Assembly: GCA_003499525.1 (NCBI GenBank)
Contig: DNTB01000020.1
Span: 76,842 to 140,841, forward strand
Direction of reading: 5' to 3'
Source: Flavobacteriales bacterium
GTDB lineage: Bacteria > Bacteroidota > Bacteroidia > Flavobacteriales_G > Salibacteraceae
Length of the DNA stretch: 64,000 nt
This document shows, one piece after another, positions 43,103 to 51,545 of the stretch. A program made the position numbers and the translations under genes. The first letter of the stretch is position 1. Each line of letters opens with the position of its first letter. The notes under the pieces were generated by a model. It saw only the letters and a program-made list of their open reading frames with translations. It had not been told where the DNA came from and ran no database searches.

Positions 43103-44800
43103 ATGAGATTTACTTTTCTTTTTGCTTTACTGATTCATGTCTTCACCGGAATATCACAATACGATACCACGGTCAGTTTTCGGGCACCTTTGACAATACC
43201 TATGTATCTATCTGGTAATTATGGCGAAATAAGATCAGGTCATTTCCACGCCGGAATCGATATAAAAACGAATCAAACAGAAGGTTGGCCAGTTATTGCG
43301 GCAGAGGATGGGTACATTTCGCGAATAAAGATCTCGCTATCCGGGTATGGAAAAGTACTTTATATCAACCACCCGAATGGCTACACCACTGTCTATGGTC
43401 ATCTGCAGAAATTTAATAAGGGTATTAATGATTACATTAAAGTTCATCAATACCGGGTAAAGAGCTTCACTGTAGAACAGTTTCCCTATACAGATGCATT
43501 GAAGGTAAAAAAAGGTGATACCATTGCCTGGTCTGGAAATACTGGAGGTTCAGGAGGCCCTCACCTGCATTTTGAAATACGAGAAACCAAGTCCGGTGTG
43601 CCCCTAAACCCTCTCCGTTTCGGTTTTGATATTCGAGACGATATCGACCCGCTATTCAAAAATATTGGAGTGTATCCTTTAAATGACACCTCCATTGTCA
43701 ATGGCAAAAACAAGCCGTTTATCTTCAAATATTCAGGAGTAACTTCGATTCCAGATATCAGAGCAAGAGGAAAAATAGGCTTCGGCGTAGAGGCAATAGA
43801 CAAGATGAATGGAACGGGAAACCGATGTGGTGTTTATGAAATCAGCCTATCTGTTGATTCTCATGAAATCTATCGACATGAGATGGATTTTATTCCATTT
43901 CAGCTTACAAGATACATTCAGGCACATGTGGATTACTATGAATGGAGTAAGAATAAACGACGCATTCAGCGCAGTTTTATCGATCGTCGAAACCAACTTC
44001 CTATTTACAAGCATCTAACGGATTCTGGTGCTGTTATCATTTCTGATTCACAACGGGAAATCATGTACAAAATCAAAGATGTTTATGGAAATCAGGATTC
44101 TGTCAAATTCAGAATCAGGCCAGACAGTTCAACTCTGATTCTTGATTCTACCACTGATTCAACATCAATTCCAATATTGGCAGATAAACCTTATACTTTC
44201 AAAACACAAAACATTCAAATTGAGTTTCCGGAACAAGCATTTTATTCTGATGTCATGTTCAGTTATCGCATGAGAGATACTCTTGAAAATGGGGTTTCGG
44301 CCATACACGAGATTCAAAACTTATTCACCCCTCTACACAAATACATGACCGTTTCAATCAGAACACCAGATGTTTCTGACAAAGAGGGTTCTTCTTTCAT
44401 TGGAGTTTCATTGAACCGTAAAGACAAAATCCTGGCAGTAGAAGGGGGTAATTATCATGATGGATGGGTGACTTTCAAAACAAGAAGCTTAGGGCCTTAC
44501 ATGATTGCACGGGATACTTTAGCTCCAAAGATTACTCCTATATCTGGAGCTTCGAATGACATTCATCTTGTTAATAATCAAGAGGTTAAATTTAAACTGA
44601 CTGACAATTTATCTGGAATTAAATTCTACAGAGCAGAGATTGACGGAAAGTGGGCTTTACTCGAATACGACAAGAAGACCGGTATGGCCATTTACAACGC
44701 CGATGCGGATAGGCTTAAGCCAGGAAAACATCAGTTTTCCCTCTACATTGAGGATGCAGTGCACAATTCGGCATCTTATTCGTTCATTTTTATTTGGTAA
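43103..44800 (+). CDS. M23 family peptidoglycan metallopeptidase
   Basis: A 565-residue secreted zinc endopeptidase of the lysostaphin/LytM type. The signal peptide starts at ATG 43103 (MRFTFLFALLIHVFTGIS). Zinc ligands are His49 and Asp53 in HFHAGID and the His of GPHLHFEI (His154, His156), with the His of VYGHL (His100). A long C-terminal region of about 400 residues is beta-rich and may hold immunoglobulin-like or cell-surface domains (DKMNGTGNRCGVYEI, DNLSGIKFYRAEIDGKW). It probably cleaves peptide cross-links in the periplasm. It is followed after 22 bp by the CarboxypepD-like gene. Confidence 0.88.
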   Translation: MRFTFLFALLIHVFTGISQYDTTVSFRAPLTIPMYLSGNYGEIRSGHFHAGIDIKTNQTEGWPVIAAEDGYISRIKISLSGYGKVLYINHPNGYTTVYGHLQKFNKGINDYIKVHQYRVKSFTVEQFPYTDALKVKKGDTIAWSGNTGGSGGPHLHFEIRETKSGVPLNPLRFGFDIRDDIDPLFKNIGVYPLNDTSIVNGKNKPFIFKYSGVTSIPDIRARGKIGFGVEAIDKMNGTGNRCGVYEISLSVDSHEIYRHEMDFIPFQLTRYIQAHVDYYEWSKNKRRIQRSFIDRRNQLPIYKHLTDSGAVIISDSQREIMYKIKDVYGNQDSVKFRIRPDSSTLILDSTTDSTSIPILADKPYTFKTQNIQIEFPEQAFYSDVMFSYRMRDTLENGVSAIHEIQNLFTPLHKYMTVSIRTPDVSDKEGSSFIGVSLNRKDKILAVEGGNYHDGWVTFKTRSLGPYMIARDTLAPKITPISGASNDIHLVNNQEVKFKLTDNLSGIKFYRAEIDGKWALLEYDKKTGMAIYNADADRLKPGKHQFSLYIEDAVHNSASYSFIFIW

Positions 44801-44822
44801 CTTCACCGCCCAAATCAATCGG

Positions 44823-45455
44823 ATGTCCCGAATTATTTATTTTCTTCTCGTCTCGGTTTTTCTATTGGGAATCAATGATTTATCGGCACAAGATGACAAT
44901 TTAATACAGTTTTCCGGTGTAGTACTTGACGCTGATAGCCTTCTTCCTATTCCATACACCAGCATCATAGTGATGAATAAAAAAAGGGGAACTTCAACGG
45001 ACATGAATGGGATTTTTTCCTTTGTGGCCGAAAAAGGAGATTCGCTCAAATTTTCCAGTGTCGGTTTTCGAACTGAATATTTTGTAATCCCGGATACATT
45101 GACGGTTCAGAGGTATTCGTGGATACAAATACTGGCCACTGATACCGTATTGCTCAAAACTCATATGGTATATCCATGGCCAAGTAAAGAACAGTTTCGT
45201 CAGGAGTTTTTGAATACCCGGATTCCTGAGGATGATTTAGATCGGGCAAATCGCAACCTGGCTCAGGCGCAGATGCGGGATCAAATGCGGAACATGCCTA
45301 TGGCAGGAGGAGGTGCAAATTTCAAGTATGAGCAGGGTTTTAGAAATGAAGCCACTTATTATCAGGGACAGTACCCGTCATGGTCAGTATTGAACCCTGT
45401 CGCATGGGCGCAATTTATTGATGCCTGGAACAAAGGCGAATTCAAAAAGAAATAA
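44823..45455 (+). CDS. Small secreted protein with CarboxypepD_reg-like domain
   Basis: A 210-residue protein with a signal peptide (MSRIIYFLLVSVFLLGINDLSAQ) starting at ATG 44823. The domain FSGVVLDADSLLPIPYTSIIV...RGTSTDMNGIFSFVAEKGDSLKFSSVGF is the CarboxypepD_reg-like beta sandwich also found at the N-terminus of TonB receptors. The C-terminal 90 residues are helical and Gln/Met/Arg-rich, ending with a lysine-rich tail. No catalytic site is present. It sits between the M23 peptidase (22 bp) and the TonB receptor (26 bp), so all three are one cassette. Function is unknown. Confidence 0.8.
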   Translation: MSRIIYFLLVSVFLLGINDLSAQDDNLIQFSGVVLDADSLLPIPYTSIIVMNKKRGTSTDMNGIFSFVAEKGDSLKFSSVGFRTEYFVIPDTLTVQRYSWIQILATDTVLLKTHMVYPWPSKEQFRQEFLNTRIPEDDLDRANRNLAQAQMRDQMRNMPMAGGGANFKYEQGFRNEATYYQGQYPSWSVLNPVAWAQFIDAWNKGEFKKK

Positions 45456-45481
45456 AGCCTACCCACAATATTCGGTGAGCA

Positions 45482-48025
45482 TTGAAGTTTTCAGTCAGCA
45501 AAGAAAAACATCGCTTGAAATCCTTTTTTTTTAGTGCTTCCCTCATCATTCTTGGGCTTAGCAGTAGTATGGGCCAAGAAGCCACTATCAAGGGTACTGT
45601 CTTAGACGAGAACGGTGCTTCCATGGTAGGTGTTTATGTATCTTACGGAGACTATAAAAAAGGAACATCAACCAAGTCTGACGGATCCTTCAGCTTGTCC
45701 ATTCCAGCAGGTAATGATATAGAAATTGATTTCATCTTTCTTGGATACGATACTGTTGTATGGACCCTCAACCCATTGGACGGAGCCGAATACACAAAAG
45801 AAATCAAGATGCGACAGCGCAGTTTGATTTTTGATCAGGTGGTCATAGAAGGAAAACAGAAAGCCGAGTTAGGGCTTGAACGTATTGAACCTAAAATTGC
45901 GAGTCAGGTATCTTCACCCAACTCCAGTTTGGAACGAACTCTTATTTTTCAGGGGTTAGGGGTAACCTCAACGAATGAACTCAGTTCGCAATACAATGTA
46001 AGGGGAGGAAATTTTGATGAAAACCTCATTTATATCAATGGAATTGAAGTTTATCGTCCTTTTCTGGTGCGGTCTGGACGGCAGGAGGGATTAAGCATTG
46101 TAAATCCTGAGCTGGTAAATAGAGTCTATTTCTCTTCCGGCGGATTTTCCTCAAGGTATGGAGATAAAATGTCTTCAGTTTTAGACATTGAATACAAACA
46201 ACCAGACAAGAAATTTGGTGGTTTTGTGGAGTTAAGCCTCCTTGGTGCCCAGGTGGCGGTGGAACATGCTTCGGATAACCGGAGATTCACTCAGATTCAT
46301 GGTCTCCGTTATCGCACCAACAGATATGTACTCAACACGCTGGATACGAGAGGAGAATATACTCCAAATTTTGTCGATTATCAGGGGTACTTTACCTATG
46401 ATATATCAGACCGGGTTGAGCTGGGTCTTTTGGCATCACTATCTCAAAACAGCTATCGGTTGGTGCCAGATGATAGAACCACGGAGTTCGGCACTTTCAA
46501 CGAATCACTACAGCTCAACATCTTCTATGATGGACAGGAAATCAATCAATACCGAACCGCACTCGGAGCACTTCAACTTACTGTTCGGCCTACAAAAGAC
46601 TTAAAGTTAAGATTTACAGGATCTGGTTATGCTTCTCGAGAAGAAGAAACTCTGGATGTAAGTGGAGCATACAGGCTCGGAGAACTTGATAAAGATGTTG
46701 GATCGGAGTCTTTTGGGGAAGTTATTTCGTTGCGAGGTGCGGGAGGGTTCATCGATCATGCTCGTAATTATTACGACATATTGAATTTGGGATTTACCCA
46801 CGATGGAAGCCTGTTTAAGAAGAACTCAACCATATCATGGGGTGCTCGGTTTTACCTCGAACAGGTGGACGATATCTACCGGGAGTGGGAGTATCAGGAC
46901 AGCGCGGGATACAATATCCCTCAGGCTCCCGGAGACAAAATTGCACTGTTCGAATCTTTCCGAAATTCTAATTCATTAGACTGGTTCCGGACCATGGGAT
47001 TCCTGCAATATGAAAGGAATTTTGATATTGATTCACATTTATTGTCTTTTAACCTAGGTGGTAGAATAAACTACTTCGAATACAATGGTGAATTGGTAGG
47101 TGGTCCGCGAATAGCCGTTCTGTTCAAACCCAATTGGAGACGGAATATGACATTTAGAGCGGCGTGGGGTTACTATCATCAACCCCCGAGCTACAGAGAA
47201 ATGAGAAATTTCGAAGGAGATCTAAACCCCGAAATCAGATCGCAAACTGCTATCCACTATGTCTTAGGTTACGATTATATTTTCAGTATGTGGAAGAGAC
47301 CTTTTCAGTTCACTACTGAGGCTTACTACAAAGATTTAAGAAATCTTATTCCCTATGAGTTAGACAATGTCAGAATTCGATATTATGCGACCAATAACTC
47401 CAATGGGTATGCTACAGGGATTGACTTTAAACTCAACGGCGAATTTGTAAAAGGTGTGGAGTCATGGTTTAGCATGTCATTTATGAGTACCCGGGAAGAC
47501 CTAACGGATGACTTTTACTACAATTACTTCAATGAAAATGGAGAAAGAACGGTGCCCGGTGATCCGTTTAATCCTGTAGCAGACAGCTCTATTGTTTACC
47601 CCGGGTTTATTCCGAGACCTACAGAGCAGTTATTCAGTTTTGCCGCATTCTTTCAGGACTACGTTCCCGGGAATCCAACCTACAAGGTCAATATTCTTTT
47701 ATATCTGGCTTCAGGGTTACCTACAGGTCCTCCGAGCTATAACCGATACGAGGATATTTTAAGGATGCCCTGGTATAGGCGAGTTGACATAGGTTTTACC
47801 AAAGATTTTCTCATTGACAAAAACCTAAACCGCAGTAAGCTGGGACGTTCCCGGGCCTTTAGTAAGTTCAAATCATTTGGATTGGCTGTAGAAATATTCA
47901 ATTTGCTCGATATTCGAAACACCATATCTTACCGATGGCTACGAGACTTCAATGGCAATTACTACGGAATACCCAACTATTTGACTCTAAGGCAGATAAA
48001 TATCAAACTCCAGGCCCGATTTTGA
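45482..48025 (+). CDS. TonB-dependent receptor with CarboxypepD-like N-terminus
   Basis: An 847-residue outer-membrane transporter. The TTG start at 45482 gives a signal peptide (hydrophobic core SFFFSASLIILGLSSSMGQ). ATIKGTVLDENGASMVGVYVSYGDYKKGTSTKSDGSFSLSI is the CarboxypepD_reg-like domain, followed by a plug (LGVTSTNELSSQYNVRGGNFDENLIYINGIEVYRP) and a 22-strand-type barrel ending ...INIKLQARF. No SusD partner follows, so it is not a standard glycan pair. Substrate unknown. It converges on pepD with adjacent stops. Confidence 0.85.
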   Translation: MKFSVSKEKHRLKSFFFSASLIILGLSSSMGQEATIKGTVLDENGASMVGVYVSYGDYKKGTSTKSDGSFSLSIPAGNDIEIDFIFLGYDTVVWTLNPLDGAEYTKEIKMRQRSLIFDQVVIEGKQKAELGLERIEPKIASQVSSPNSSLERTLIFQGLGVTSTNELSSQYNVRGGNFDENLIYINGIEVYRPFLVRSGRQEGLSIVNPELVNRVYFSSGGFSSRYGDKMSSVLDIEYKQPDKKFGGFVELSLLGAQVAVEHASDNRRFTQIHGLRYRTNRYVLNTLDTRGEYTPNFVDYQGYFTYDISDRVELGLLASLSQNSYRLVPDDRTTEFGTFNESLQLNIFYDGQEINQYRTALGALQLTVRPTKDLKLRFTGSGYASREEETLDVSGAYRLGELDKDVGSESFGEVISLRGAGGFIDHARNYYDILNLGFTHDGSLFKKNSTISWGARFYLEQVDDIYREWEYQDSAGYNIPQAPGDKIALFESFRNSNSLDWFRTMGFLQYERNFDIDSHLLSFNLGGRINYFEYNGELVGGPRIAVLFKPNWRRNMTFRAAWGYYHQPPSYREMRNFEGDLNPEIRSQTAIHYVLGYDYIFSMWKRPFQFTTEAYYKDLRNLIPYELDNVRIRYYATNNSNGYATGIDFKLNGEFVKGVESWFSMSFMSTREDLTDDFYYNYFNENGERTVPGDPFNPVADSSIVYPGFIPRPTEQLFSFAAFFQDYVPGNPTYKVNILLYLASGLPTGPPSYNRYEDILRMPWYRRVDIGFTKDFLIDKNLNRSKLGRSRAFSKFKSFGLAVEIFNLLDIRNTISYRWLRDFNGNYYGIPNYLTLRQINIKLQARF

Positions 48026-49483
48026 TCACTTCTTTTCTGGAATCTGCTCTAGAGTAGCCAGAAAAAATTTCCAAAACTTCTGAACGGATGCAATTTTCAC
48101 ACTTTCATCCGGTGAATGCGCACCGGTTATAGTCGGACCAAAAGATATCATTTCCATTTCTGGGTAATTTGCCCCAAGTATTCCGCATTCCAGACCCGCA
48201 TGACATGCATTCACGTCAGCCTGTTCTCCGTACATATTGGTATATAAATCATCCATTAGTTTGACGATAGACGAATCGGGTTTTGGGGCCCAACCCGGAT
48301 AAGAACCTGAATGTGTAACGTGGGCTCCCATTAATGCAAATGCATCTCCAACGGCATGAGCTACTTCCATTTTACCAAATTCCAGTGCACTTCTTTGAAG
48401 GCTTTTAACGGTAAGCTTGCCATTGGCAACATTTACCTTGGCTAGATTTGACGAGGTTTCTGTGAGACCTTCTATTTCAGCGCTCATGCGAAACACCCCG
48501 TTAGGTGCTGCGCTAATTGCCGCAATTAAATCTCTTTGGGAGGTTTTATTCATGACATTCTTCGGGACTTCCACTTCCGATAAATCAATAGTGAGATTTG
48601 GATCCGTCTTTCTGTAAATCTCTTTTAAGTGCATTGCGAGCTCTCGGATATGCTCTGAAAAGCCGTTAAAATCCCGAACTGCCAGAATTGCGGTGGACTC
48701 TCTTGGTATAGCATTACGAAGACTACCTCCACGAATTGAATGAATCGCAGCTCCATAGTGTAAGCGCACATCGCGCACCAAAACATTCATGATCTTATTG
48801 GCATTGCCCCTACCTAAATGAATATCCATGCCTGAATGTCCACCGACTAAACCGGATACGGTAAGTTTCACTCCTACCGAACCTTCAGAGCTTTCTTTTT
48901 GTATATAGCTCATCTCAGCAGTCGTATCTATACCACCAGCACAGCCAATGGTCAATTCTCTATCGTCCTCTGTATCGAGATTCAATAGATACTTCCCCGT
49001 CAGTTCTCCTGCTTTCAAATTTTGTGCTCCCGTCATGCCAGTTTCCTCATCTATAGTAAACAGAGCCTCAATTGGAGGATGAGCGATATCATCAGCATCC
49101 AACACAGCCATAATAGCAGCTACCCCCATGCCGTTATCCGCGCCCAAAGTGGTTCCGTCGGCTCTTACCCATTCTCCATCTATGTATGACTTGATGCCCT
49201 GAGTATTAAAATTAAAATCGGTACCCTCATTTTTTTGATGCACCATATCCAGGTGTCCCTGAAGAACTACGGTATGCCGAGATTCCATGCCACTGCTTGC
49301 GGGTTTTGTAATAATCACATTTCCTATATCATCCACACGTGTTGGCAGACCTCTCGATTGACCAAACTCAACCATAAATTTTCTGACCTGATCTTCTTTC
49401 TTCGATGGACGTGGAACTGCATTTAAATCTTCAAAGAAATTCCAAACTGAAAGTGGCTCTAACTCCCGAACTGCTTTACTCAT
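48026..49483 (-). CDS. pepD: Aminoacyl-histidine dipeptidase (PepD, M20 family)
   Basis: A 485-residue cytoplasmic M20C metallopeptidase that hydrolyses Xaa-His and other dipeptides. Metal and catalytic blocks are HTVVLQGHLDMVHQ, TTLGADNGMGVAAIMAVL, LFTIDEETGMTGAQNL, NLDTEDDRELTIGCAGG and SFGPTITGAHSPDESVKI. The lid-type dimerisation domain lies in the middle. Length and motifs fit PepD. It is monocistronic with its own -7 box upstream. Confidence 0.93.
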   Translation of the reverse strand: MSKAVRELEPLSVWNFFEDLNAVPRPSKKEDQVRKFMVEFGQSRGLPTRVDDIGNVIITKPASSGMESRHTVVLQGHLDMVHQKNEGTDFNFNTQGIKSYIDGEWVRADGTTLGADNGMGVAAIMAVLDADDIAHPPIEALFTIDEETGMTGAQNLKAGELTGKYLLNLDTEDDRELTIGCAGGIDTTAEMSYIQKESSEGSVGVKLTVSGLVGGHSGMDIHLGRGNANKIMNVLVRDVRLHYGAAIHSIRGGSLRNAIPRESTAILAVRDFNGFSEHIRELAMHLKEIYRKTDPNLTIDLSEVEVPKNVMNKTSQRDLIAAISAAPNGVFRMSAEIEGLTETSSNLAKVNVANGKLTVKSLQRSALEFGKMEVAHAVGDAFALMGAHVTHSGSYPGWAPKPDSSIVKLMDDLYTNMYGEQADVNACHAGLECGILGANYPEMEMISFGPTITGAHSPDESVKIASVQKFWKFFLATLEQIPEKK

Positions 49484-49500
49484 AAATCTTAAAATTTGGG

Positions 49501-49508
49501 CAAAGGTA
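49501..49508 (-). promoter_or_regulatory. Promoter -7 box TACCTTTG for pepD
   Basis: TACCTTTG on the minus strand is 17 bp before the pepD ATG. It lies just past the terminator of the upstream gene. Confidence 0.5.
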
Positions 49509-49540
49509 TTTTGGAATATTCAATACCCGCTTGAAGACAT

Positions 49541-49577
49541 AAAAAAAGCACTTCAACTTGGGGGGAGAAGTGCTTTT
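49541..49577 (-). terminator. Strong hairpin terminator after the unknown membrane-protein gene
   Basis: AAAAGCACTTC (49544-49554) pairs exactly with GAAGTGCTTTT (49567-49577), with a 12-nt G-rich loop; on the minus strand it ends in a run of T (49541-49547). The symmetry also allows function on the plus strand. Confidence 0.85.
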
Positions 49578-49597
49578 ACTTTTGAGGGTGAGTTAAC

Positions 49598-50104
49598 CTA
49601 GCTTAAAAGCGGGTTATTATGAAAAATCGTCTTGGCTTCCGCCGATGGGTTTGATCTAACTATTCCGTTGAGATCATTTTTTAATTCGTTCAATTGAGCT
49701 CCTTTGAAGAAGAATATTGGAAAAGAATTTTTTATCGTTTGTCCAGCACCTGTTTCATAATTGATGTGTAAGCGAGCACCATACCATTTACCGATAAGCT
49801 CAAAATCCTTTATCCTGTATTTTATGTATCCTCTTTGACCTGATCTTACAGCAATGTTTGATGTAAACAATCCAGATCTCTCAATCTCCAGTACTTCATC
49901 ACTTGAATCATACTTTAGAAATATATCCCGCGAGAGAAGCAGACCGCTCACCGCAAAGAATACTACCGCAATGGAAGCATGACTAAGATCGGTGAAAGGA
50001 TGAATGTTTGTAAAAATGATTGCAACATTCAAAATGCCAAGAGCAACCAGTACGAAGAACAGAAGTCGTAAAATTGGCTTGGAATAGAGATTATTGGTTT
50101 TCAT
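49598..50104 (-). CDS. Predicted membrane protein, unknown function
   Basis: A 168-residue protein with two hydrophobic helices (about residues 11-31, LRLLFFVLVALGILNVAIIF; and 43-58, ASIAVVFFAVSGLLLS) and then a beta-rich cytoplasmic half with a PH-like look (DSSDEVLEIERSGLFTSNIAVRSGQRGYIKYRIKDFELI). No recognised family or catalytic motif. It is monocistronic, with a promoter upstream and a strong terminator downstream. Overall layout recalls the gene at 21401-21913, but I cannot show homology. Confidence 0.7.
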   Translation of the reverse strand: MKTNNLYSKPILRLLFFVLVALGILNVAIIFTNIHPFTDLSHASIAVVFFAVSGLLLSRDIFLKYDSSDEVLEIERSGLFTSNIAVRSGQRGYIKYRIKDFELIGKWYGARLHINYETGAGQTIKNSFPIFFFKGAQLNELKNDLNGIVRSNPSAEAKTIFHNNPLLS

Positions 50105-50125
50105 TCTTTTTCCATTATTGTTCTT

Positions 50126-50133
50126 TCAAATGT
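50126..50133 (-). promoter_or_regulatory. Promoter -7 box TACATTTG
   Basis: TACATTTG on the minus strand, 21 bp before the ATG of the gene ending at 49598. No TTG at the best -33 position. Confidence 0.45.
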
Positions 50134-50206
50134 ATCGGATCAATAATCTGATTCTAAGAACGCTACCACTGATCCTTTAACACCAAATTGTTGAAAACCA
50201 CAGGAT

Positions 50207-51508
50207 ATGAAAACTCAATACACAACTGGCATTCCACTTCCCGAGCGAATGCGTCCTCATATTTTACAAGAAATATTAGGGCAAGAAGAACTAACCGGAC
50301 CCGATGGTATTATTCAACAAATGATGGCGAGTGGATTTTTATCCAGCATGATATTCTGGGGGCCTCCCGGTACCGGTAAAACCACATTGGCCACTGTTAT
50401 TGCTGAAGAATCTGACCGCAGCTTTTTCTCTTTAAGTGCTATCAGCTCCGGTGTAAAGGAAGTCCGAGAGGTCATTAAGAAGGCGGAGGAAATCAACCTG
50501 TTTAAGGGGAAGCCCCCTATCTTGTTTATAGATGAAATTCATCGGTTTAGTAAGTCTCAGCAGGATGCATTGTTAGGAGCAGTTGAAAAAGGCACGATTA
50601 TTTTGATAGGAGCCACCACAGAAAATCCATCGTTTGAGGTCATTTCTGCCCTGCTTTCCAGATGCCAGGTTTATGTGCTGAAGCCTCTTGGAAAAGAAGA
50701 TTTGTTAAAACTGGCTCACCGAGCTCTGCAAGAGGATGTCATATTCAAGAATCGAGATATTCAACTCCTTGAAAGCGAAGCTTTGCTGGCCTATTCAGGA
50801 GGTGATGCACGAAAACTTTTAAATACACTTGAGCTGGTCATTGCCAATACAAAATCTGATATTGTTGAAATCAAGAATGATGATGTGGAGAGAACAGCCC
50901 GAGATCGTCGCAGTTATTACGACAAAACAGGAGAAAACCACTATGACATCATTTCTGCGTTTATCAAATCGATGCGGGGTAGTGATCCGAACGGGGCGGT
51001 TTACTGGCTAACCAGGATGTTAGAAGGAGGTGAAGACCCCCTATTCATTGCACGAAGAATGGTGATTTTGGCTTCAGAAGACATTGGAAATGCAAACCCC
51101 AATGCTCTTTTGTTGGCCACGAGCTGTTTTCAGGCGGTTCAGCAAATCGGTATGCCTGAAGGAGCCATCAATCTTGCACATGTAGCAATTTATCTGAGTA
51201 CATCAGAAAAGAGCAACCGGGCCTATTTGGCACTAAGAAATGCACAAAAGGAGATCAAAAAAACCGGAGACCTTCCGGTACCATTACATCTTAGAAATGC
51301 ACCTACTTCTCTTATGAAGGACCTCAATTACGGTACGGATTACATTTACCCTCATGATCTTCCGGATCATTTTGCACCACAGGAATATTTACCAGAGGAG
51401 ATTACCGGATCATGTTTTTATGAGCCCTCCGACAGAGTATCAATGGAAAGGAAAATAAAAGAGCGGTTGGATTCGCTTTGGAAAGAACGGTATTCATCAG
51501 GAGAATAG
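50207..51508 (+). CDS. rarA: Replication-associated recombination protein RarA (MgsA)
   Basis: A 433-residue clamp-loader-like AAA+ ATPase that acts at stalled forks. Walker A is GPPGTGKT (52-59), Walker B is ILFIDEIHRF, and sensor I lies in GATTENPSFEV. The C-terminal oligomerisation region (GSDPNGAVYWLTRMLEGGEDPLFIARRMVILASEDIGNANP) is diagnostic of MgsA/RarA. Length is standard. It heads the plus-strand run that continues with the lipoprotein gene after 37 bp. Confidence 0.94.
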   Translation: MKTQYTTGIPLPERMRPHILQEILGQEELTGPDGIIQQMMASGFLSSMIFWGPPGTGKTTLATVIAEESDRSFFSLSAISSGVKEVREVIKKAEEINLFKGKPPILFIDEIHRFSKSQQDALLGAVEKGTIILIGATTENPSFEVISALLSRCQVYVLKPLGKEDLLKLAHRALQEDVIFKNRDIQLLESEALLAYSGGDARKLLNTLELVIANTKSDIVEIKNDDVERTARDRRSYYDKTGENHYDIISAFIKSMRGSDPNGAVYWLTRMLEGGEDPLFIARRMVILASEDIGNANPNALLLATSCFQAVQQIGMPEGAINLAHVAIYLSTSEKSNRAYLALRNAQKEIKKTGDLPVPLHLRNAPTSLMKDLNYGTDYIYPHDLPDHFAPQEYLPEEITGSCFYEPSDRVSMERKIKERLDSLWKERYSSGE

Positions 51509-51545
51509 ATTTGCTCGGTCTTGCTATTATCATGACTTTTGCCTG

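Noticed and set aside
49541..49577. Possible bidirectional regulatory hairpin rather than terminator
   Set aside because: It is a simple perfect stem with a T-run downstream of a minus-strand stop; the terminator reading is enough.
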